Of a DNA stretch of 64,000 nucleotides, positions 58,609 to 64,000 are shown one piece after another. Within the stretch, counting starts at the first letter, position 1, and every line of letters begins with the position of its first letter. The DNA comes from Phlebotomus papatasi (Eukaryota; Arthropoda; Insecta; Diptera; Psychodidae): the NCBI RefSeq assembly GCF_024763615.1, contig NC_077224.1:76952712-77016711 (forward strand), read 5' to 3'. The position numbers and the translations under genes were made by a program. Under the pieces are notes generated by a model. That model was not told the origin of the DNA. It ran no database searches and saw only the letters and a program-made list of their open reading frames with translations.

Positions 58609-58800
58609 TTATTTTATGCATGATACAGGAGTGCAAATTTCGAATAATCCCGCACAACTGCATAAAACTGCATACCAACATCTTTGATCATCAGTTTGTT
58701 TATTTGAAAATTGAGGATCTGAAACTAAGATTCTTGAAATTTCATGGCAGTCACCATCTGCAATAAGCAGAAATTCAATAAATTTCACGAAATTTATCAC
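58609..58800 (-). CDS. Small conserved frame, right arm (63 codons, doubtful)
   Basis: It mirrors 50410-50601: the same 63-codon frame with six amino-acid changes and no indel, including the Cys-rich end CSCAGLFEICTPVSCIK. No ATG at the start. It may be an exon reached by splicing or simply unbroken sequence. Confidence 0.25.
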   Translation of the reverse strand: MINFVKFIEFLLIADGDCHEISRILVSDPQFSNKQTDDQRCWYAVLCSCAGLFEICTPVSCIK

Positions 58801-59430
58801 TTCTAATCTGAAATCACTGAACGAAAAATATTTTTTTAGACAAATTGCATAAAAATCGTTTGATCATATCATCAAGAGATGTGAATGATGTGAGATACAA
58901 TCATGTAAGTGGAAAAGTATGATATTTTTCGGTAATTTATGTTACAATTTAAATAAAAAAGACAAATATTGCAAACAATATTGAAATACGCAAGCTCAAA
59001 AGTTGCATGCTTTGAAAAAAACTGTTTACATGCAAATTTCAACTCAATGACGTTTCAATATCTATTGATCAATATCCAATGAAAATGGTTTAAATTGCAT
59101 GACGGCATCAACATCATGCTGTTCAATAACCAATGAAAATTATTGATAGTTCTTATCGCCAGTAAAATTAGTGAATATTGCGAAATTCCACTCAATTTGA
59201 CAATTATCTTGCGCACTGCAAGACATTTTTTCCATTTTGCTTCATTCATCTGAAGGAATCAAATTGTCGCGCAAAGACTCATACAAATAGTCTCTCCCAT
59301 ATGGTCTCGAGCGCGCGAAAGGTCTCATATTGCATTTGCATCTTTCCACACTTGGACAGTGCATATAGGCCAGAGACTATAGAGAATCCCGCTTAATGCA
59401 TAGGAAAGACTTCTGGCAAACCTTCTATCA

Positions 59431-59505
59431 TGCCACGAGTAGCATAATGGATAAGGTATTGGACTCGCAACCGAGAGGTCCGGAGATCAATTCTTAGGCA
59501 TGGCA
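59431..59505 (+). tRNA. tRNA-like sequence, right arm copy
   Basis: 75 nt: acceptor TGCCACG/CATGGCA, A box TAGCATAATGG (a full consensus match), anticodon loop CTCGCAA and B box GATCAATTC. The variable region and T stem (CGGAG/CTTAG) are weak. It differs from the left copy at a handful of sites. It is a pol III promoter candidate rather than a confident tRNA gene. Confidence 0.4.
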
Positions 59506-59639
59506 GATCTTTTCCCATATAAATTGTATAGGAGAAAAAAAATACATGAGAAAGAGTCCACCATCGGGCCAAAAAATTTTCATGTCGCGAAAAAATTACG
59601 GAAATAGTTAATAATAGGAATAACAGAGGGCGCGCGCAT

Positions 59640-59889
59640 AGAAAATAAGAGCAGCGGTCGGTAAAAATGGCGGACAAAAATAAAATAGCGGTCGGAAATT
59701 AAAAATGGCGAACAAAAATAGGAGCAGCGTTCGGTAATAAAAAAAAATGGCGGATAAAAATAAAAATGGCGGATGGGAACTCAAAATGGTGGACACGAAT
59801 TCAAAATGGCGGCCAAAATTCAAAATGGCGGATGGGAATTCAAAATGGCGGACACGAATTCAAAATGGCGGCCAAAATTCAAAATGGCG
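59640..59889. repeat. AAAATGGCGG repeats, right arm tip
   Basis: Reverse complement of the left-tip array, with about ten AAAATGGCGG or AAAATGGTGG motifs, mostly as GAATTCAAAATGGCGGACAC or AATTCAAAATGGCGGCC. It shares the EcoRI-like GAATTC spacing of the left tip. Confidence 0.75.
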
Positions 59890-60135
59890 GTCAACAGTAC
59901 TCTGCTGGATAGCCAATAAGAATCAACAGTACTCTGCTGGATAGCCAATAGGAACCCTTAACCAACAAGAAGAAGTGGGGTGGTGGGGCGCGGGAGTTGG
60001 GTAAGGGGGGCGGAGCTTGGCCTGAAGGTAGCCCATCGACCAGCATTACTGCACCGTGACGTCACAAAACAGTACTCTGCTGGATAACACAGGTGACGTC
60101 ACAACAGTACGCTGCTGGATTATTACTACTCTTAA
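59890..60135. repeat. AACAGTACTCTGCTGGAT repeats, right outer edge
   Basis: CAACAGTACTCTGCTGGATA occurs at 59892 and 59922, and variants at about 60067 and 60102, with TGACGTCA at 60057-60064 and 60094-60101. Between them 60020-60048 matches the left flank (TTGGCCTGAAGGTAGCCCAT). This replaces the 18-bp repeat found on the left. Confidence 0.6.
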
Positions 60136-60840
60136 GGTTTTTTTTGTTTGATAGGTATAATCAACGGCTACAACATACTAAATTTCCAGCCCGATGCACA
60201 ATGGAATTTTTGAGTTATTTAACTTTTAAGATTTAAAAAATTTTCTTTTTAAAAAAAGCGCCCCTAGCGGTGGTTTTATGAACTTGTGATGTTAGAAGGG
60301 GAAGTGGCATTTCACGAGAGCTTTTCAAAAAGCTTTCACTTTTTAAATTCTGACAATTATAACCGGAGTTATGGCCATTTTAAGAAATTTTTTTTGGACC
60401 CTTATAGCTCGGGTCAGGGGGGTCGGGGGACCTTAAGTTTGGTATTGATGGAAAGCTCTAAGGCCCAGCTATAACATACTAAAATTTGAGTCCGCTGAAT
60501 GCCATAGGGGCGGAGCTATTGAGAAAACAAAAAAAGGGGGGTCTTCAAAATGGCGGAAGGAGGGGGTGGGGGGTGGGGGGGTCTATGCACTAAGTTGCAA
60601 TTTTCACCCGATATATAACCTTTGCCGAAAACCGCAAGTCGATATCTTTTTTAGTTTAGGAGCTATTAAGCTCCAAAGAGCGGCCGGCCGGCCGGCCGGC
60701 CGGGAACGTAACTTAGCCACATATATATTCGGAATCAGGAAGTGGCGAAACACATTTTGGCCAAATTTGAGGTCGATCGGACGACATGAAATTTTGTTAG
60801 GATTATAGTAGGTGAGATTGTTAAGAATCTCACCTAATAA
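60136..60840. repeat. Dispersed repeat right of the palindrome, same family as parts of 36730-37740
   Basis: It contains GGCTACAACATACTAAATTT, AAAAGCGCCCCTAGCGG, GTCGATATCTTTTTTAGTTT and ends AGGTGAGATTGTTAAGAATC then TCACCTAATAA. The last 60 bp are the reverse complement of 36735-36790. No valid ORF. Confidence 0.55.
60681..60704. repeat. (GGCC)n microsatellite
   Basis: CGGCCGGCCGGCCGGCCGG: five to six GGCC units, a striking GC-only island in AT-rich DNA, inside the dispersed repeat where other copies have GACGGACAGACGG. Confidence 0.85.
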
Positions 60841-62171
60841 CATTAAGGTTTTTATTTTCTTGCTACTTTCCTTTTGGACCGAAATATTGAGAAATTAGGG
60901 TTCTTAGAGCAGATTTTCGATTTAGGGGAGACGGGGGAGGTTTGGATTGGGGCAGGGGCATGTGGGACGAGGCGATTTTTTCATTAATTATTAAAATAAA
61001 TGGGATTTAACCACTACTTAATCGTAGGCAACATTAAGATGTATATTAACTAAAAGAATTGATAACCTGTTTTATGGTATATAAATTATATAAACATTTT
61101 TTAAAAATTGATAAAAAGAAAAAGAAAAAGAAATTGATTGAGCCAATTTCTAAAAGGTAAGTTTGTGACTATTCTCATAATGTTGGGGCAAATAGTACCA
61201 GACATTGGGGTATTATCATATTTTGATTCGCTTCATTACTGGCTTCCGTAAATTTAAGTAAAATACCTAGAGGATATATTTTCATAGAAAATTAATTCAT
61301 CTACACCTTTGTAAAACATCGCTTTCTCTGCGAGAAAAGTGAGAAAACGAGAAAAGCGCTTTTCAAGCTATTTTAGAAAAAAAAACACACACAAGAGACT
61401 GTAAATCGTTTGACCAATGCAAACATCAAGGCGAGACATGATAATGACGTTTCTTTTCGCCGTGAGACATCAGAAATTGCTTCGCTTTTTTGTTTTTTTT
61501 TTAGCTCTATACCTTTTGTTACTTTTTACCCGAAATGGCAATTTTTAATAAAAGGATTTCTGGAGAAAAGAACTTTTGTGAAATTCTAAAATAGATAGTG
61601 GTTTCGTATTAAAAAAATCCAAATTATTTCGAAAATATTCATCAGTGCATCACTTTTGGAAAATAACTAGGTAATAATTGTTATCTTCTGCGAAGAAAAT
61701 ATTTTAAAAATAGGGCTAAAAATTTCGATATTCTTTATTTTCTGAATTTCTTGTTCGAATTCTAAGAAACTTACGACATTGAAGAAGGTCTATGGAGGCA
61801 ATCTATAGAAAAAAATTTGAGCCGCTATCTTTTTTACCTTGGAAGATATTGAATTTTGAATTTTTCGATTTGTGACTTTTTACCCCTATTAAATAAAATT
61901 AAAATACCTACTATTAAAGCATTTTATACTTGCAATTAGTTCTGTATTGTAAACTACTGTTTTTTATTACAGATTTTATTTTAAATAAAAATTATTAGGC
62001 TTTTTTTTGTAATACTATTTGATTTTATTTGCAATAATATTTGGTGACATTTTTATAAACCTCTTAGCTGAACCTAAACCTCTTACTCTAGCTGAATTTA
62101 ATTTCCTTCAAGTGAGCTAAAATTTTAGAAAAATCCTTGTCGCAACTCCCTCATGAATATTTGATACCTAG
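60841..62171. other. Intergenic AT-rich stretch
   Basis: Apart from (AAAGA)n-like runs at 61115-61130 and homopolymers, no gene, RNA or recognisable repeat is seen. Confidence 0.4.
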
Positions 62172-62388
62172 GTAGGGAAAGGCTTTAAGGCTTAGCAGTT
62201 ACTTTAGCTTCGAACACATTATTTTTTCTGTATTCTTTTAATGTATCTGATCTATATTTTTCAGAAAATGTGTGACAGTTGTTAAAATATGTATATTGCG
62301 ATAGGCCAGATTCATTAAAGGAATATGGGAAAAATGTGAAGTGTCCGAAGCCAGAGTGTGTGCTAAGCCGGAAAGCTTTCCCTTACTA
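62172..62388. repeat. Fold-back repeat, copy 2 (partner of 2453-2650)
   Basis: GTAGGGAAAGGCTTTAAGGC at the left and GCCGGAAAGCTTTCCCTTAC at the right are inverted copies, with inner TAGCTTCGAACACATT against AAGTGTCCGAAGCCAG. Sequence order matches 2453-2650. Confidence 0.65.
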
Positions 62389-62569
62389 ATCTTTCCTTTT
62401 CCTGAAAAGGACTATGTGTGAACAAATTCATTGTGAACATTAAAATAATCAATCAGTACAAAATTACAGTCATATGAAGTTTCAAAGCTTTCCCTTAACG
62501 CTAAAAAAAAAACCTTTCTCGATTGCATCGAGTCAGCAACAAATGTCCAGTTCGCAGATTAGAATGTTA

Positions 62570-63998
62570 TTAATCCGATAGAGTCTTTAAGAGTGCAATA
62601 TAGGATCCAGCACTTTGAAGAATCTGCAAAAGGAAAATGTTTCTCATATCTTTAAAATCCATCTTAATTAACTCTTGAACATGCCGTTGTTAATGTTGGT
62701 AGCGTTAGCTGGAACAGGCCCATTTGGAATGTGAATCCTTTCCTTGCTCGCATCATGCAGAGAATTAGAAACTTCCTCTGACTAGGAGATCCAACATACC
62801 ATTCAGAATCGTAGATTCCTTCAATAAGATCTTGACTTCTGGTCGTTACAACCTCGCCACTGAAGGTCAGGATGAAGATCTGCGCAATTGCTGCGCAAGA
62901 AATTCCAATGAAGGCAGTTGTAACAATCCAGTTGGGCATCTATAAAAATAATCTCGTAAATCGGTAAGCTTTCCTGCTTCACATTACTAATTCTATTACA
63001 AGAGCACAGCTCTAGCCACATAAAAATATAGCTAGACTTGTACCCATGTAGCTCCTATGAACAAGATTAGGTATCTATTAACTTACTGAAAGAAGAGTGT
63101 ATAAACAGAAGCATACGACAAAACAGTCAAAAAGGATAAAAGGTAGGATTGCTGATCGAATTAGATCTTCAAAAATTGTACAAGCATTAAGAATTTCGTT
63201 GTGATACTCAATTACTGAACTAAGTTGTCTAAGAACTTCTCCGTCTTCCTTCCGTTCTAAAGAGAACTTAATCCGTTGATACCTCTGGTAGATAATTTTA
63301 AAATGTCCAGCGAGATAAAAGCAACTCTCCAAGAAATAAGAATCAAAAGCACAACCTCCGATTATAGTGGAAACCGTTAACATGTAGTAAACTAACATCG
63401 ATATCTCATATGCAGGAGTATACTTGATAAAATCTATGTAAGTTATGTTGTATGCGGTTTGCCAAGTTGCATTTCCAACTGTGTACTTCTCATATAAGGA
63501 CATGGCTGGTGGCAGAAATACCCACCTGAGAGAAGGAAACGTATTAGAAATTTACTTAAATCCTTGAATCAAATAATACCAGGATATTCCTGCCATCAAG
63601 CTTATGAAGTTGACCAAAGACACGATATTTGTAAAGGGTTTGTGTTCCATCAGAATAGCTTTTTCGTCCTTTTCCGCTGCAAATAAAATATTTTCTTGAT
63701 TTGTAAGTGACTGTAAGAAGCTCAAACTTACGAATTTTCCAATATTCAATTAGTCGTCGATAGAAGTCTCCCATACGTCCGATCTTCAAGTAAATTGTGA
63801 TGATTTTAAAGGTGTTTACGGTGAAACCTATGGCAACAGTTGAGCAGGTAATCATTATTACTATATCCGGATATTTATCGTAACCATTGTAGATTAGAGA
63901 CAACTTCGCGATTTCATGTAAGAAAATACAAAGAGTCGACCAGAATTTTAGTAAAAAATTATTTTCGTTCAAGCTAAATCCATTAAATTTTAAGAGCA
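62570..63998 (-). CDS. Insect odorant receptor (7tm_6 family), 5' end outside window
   Basis: Exons (reading leftwards): 63998..63732 (partial), 63676..63556, 63525..63087, 62939..62685 and 62623..62570. The first three introns are GT-AG and their phases agree. The last intron uses a GC donor (ACG|GCATGT) and TTTTGCAG|ATT. Several hydrophobic helices are visible (SLVNFISLMAGISWYYLIQG, MLVYYMLTVSTIIGGCAF, AILPFILFDCFVVCFCLYTL, AFIGISCAAIAQIFILTF). The C-terminus has YDSEWY, FLILCMMRARKGF, the TLPTLTT segment and AGSYIALLKTL, all typical of odorant receptors. These are ligand-gated cation channel subunits that work with Orco in sensory neuron membranes. About 380 residues are in the window, so little is missing at the N-terminus. 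Confidence 0.92.
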
Positions 63999-64000
63999 AT

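Larger units (their letters stand above)
55222..59889. repeat. Right arm of the palindrome
   Basis: 4.67 kb, inverted copy of 49311-54012 with the same gene order mirrored. It lacks the 28-bp hairpin insert of the left arm and has other single-base and short indel differences in the non-coding parts. Both major ORFs are intact in this arm. Confidence 0.85.
48900..60135. other. About 11-kb imperfect palindrome carrying genes
   Basis: High-similarity arms 49311-54012 and 55222-59889 are reverse complements around a spacer 54013-55221. Similarity resumes weakly outside them: GATGGTAGCACATCGACCAG (left, reversed) matches GAAGGTAGCCCATCGACCAG near 60024, and TGACGTCA motifs occur on both sides. 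So the original repeat probably reached about 48900 and 60135 and its tips were replaced by different tandem repeats. Coding parts of the arms differ by a few per cent with scattered small indels. Whether this is a mobile element, an integrated virus-like sequence or a segmental duplication is not settled. Confidence 0.8.

Noticed and set aside
49311..59889. Interpretation of the palindrome as a Polinton/Maverick or a specific virus
   Set aside because: No polymerase, integrase, protease, ATPase or capsid signature was seen in arms or spacer, so naming a class would be unsupported.

Overview
The window is from an AT-rich insect nuclear genome. It has spliced genes with canonical insect introns, three ZAD-C2H2 zinc-finger genes (an arthropod-expanded family), a seven-transmembrane insect odorant receptor, a Wee1 kinase and a HINT-type histidine-triad hydrolase, all set in dense non-coding DNA full of non-LTR fragments and inverted-repeat (MITE-like) elements. 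A lower dipteran such as a sand fly or gnat fits, but the species cannot be fixed from the sequence alone.

Layout. 1-160: last codons of an unidentified + strand gene. 2876-22439: three tandem, same-strand (-) ZAD zinc-finger paralogs. Each has a short first exon carrying the first half of the ZAD and a long second exon carrying the second half plus the fingers. Their introns and spacers hold LINE debris, MITEs and minisatellites. 23233-39678: complete seven-exon Wee1 kinase gene (+, 591 aa), whose introns carry a tandem array of fold-back repeats and two Harbinger-like MITEs. 40932-43205: a MITE split by a piggyBac-like element. 43688-44234: HINT-type gene with a mitochondrial-looking leader. 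44.3-48.9 kb: repeats and a LINE tail. 62570 to the window end: odorant receptor gene (-), 5' end outside the window.

The most unusual region is 48.9-60.1 kb, a roughly 11-kb imperfect palindrome. Two arms of about 4.7 kb (49311-54012 and 55222-59889) are inverted copies around a 1.2-kb spacer. Each arm carries an unrecognised 247-codon ORF, intact in both, converging on a small IAP-type RING-finger gene that is intact on the right and frameshifted on the left. It also carries a tRNA-like sequence with A and B boxes and a tip of repeated CCGCCATTTT motifs. The spacer holds the body of a third unknown gene, spliced from an exon that may be just the ATG; only its 3' end is duplicated. Outside the arm tips lie different minisatellites on the two sides and several TGACGTCA motifs. 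This looks like a gene-bearing inverted-repeat element or an old segmental inverted duplication. I could not assign it to a known transposon class or virus family.

The cell-cycle, nucleotide-hydrolase, receptor and zinc-finger genes are independent housekeeping or lineage genes with no operon-like logic. The mobile DNA carries the structural history: several insertions are nested two or three deep, and target-site duplications are still readable for hAT-, Tc1/mariner-, Harbinger- and piggyBac-like elements.
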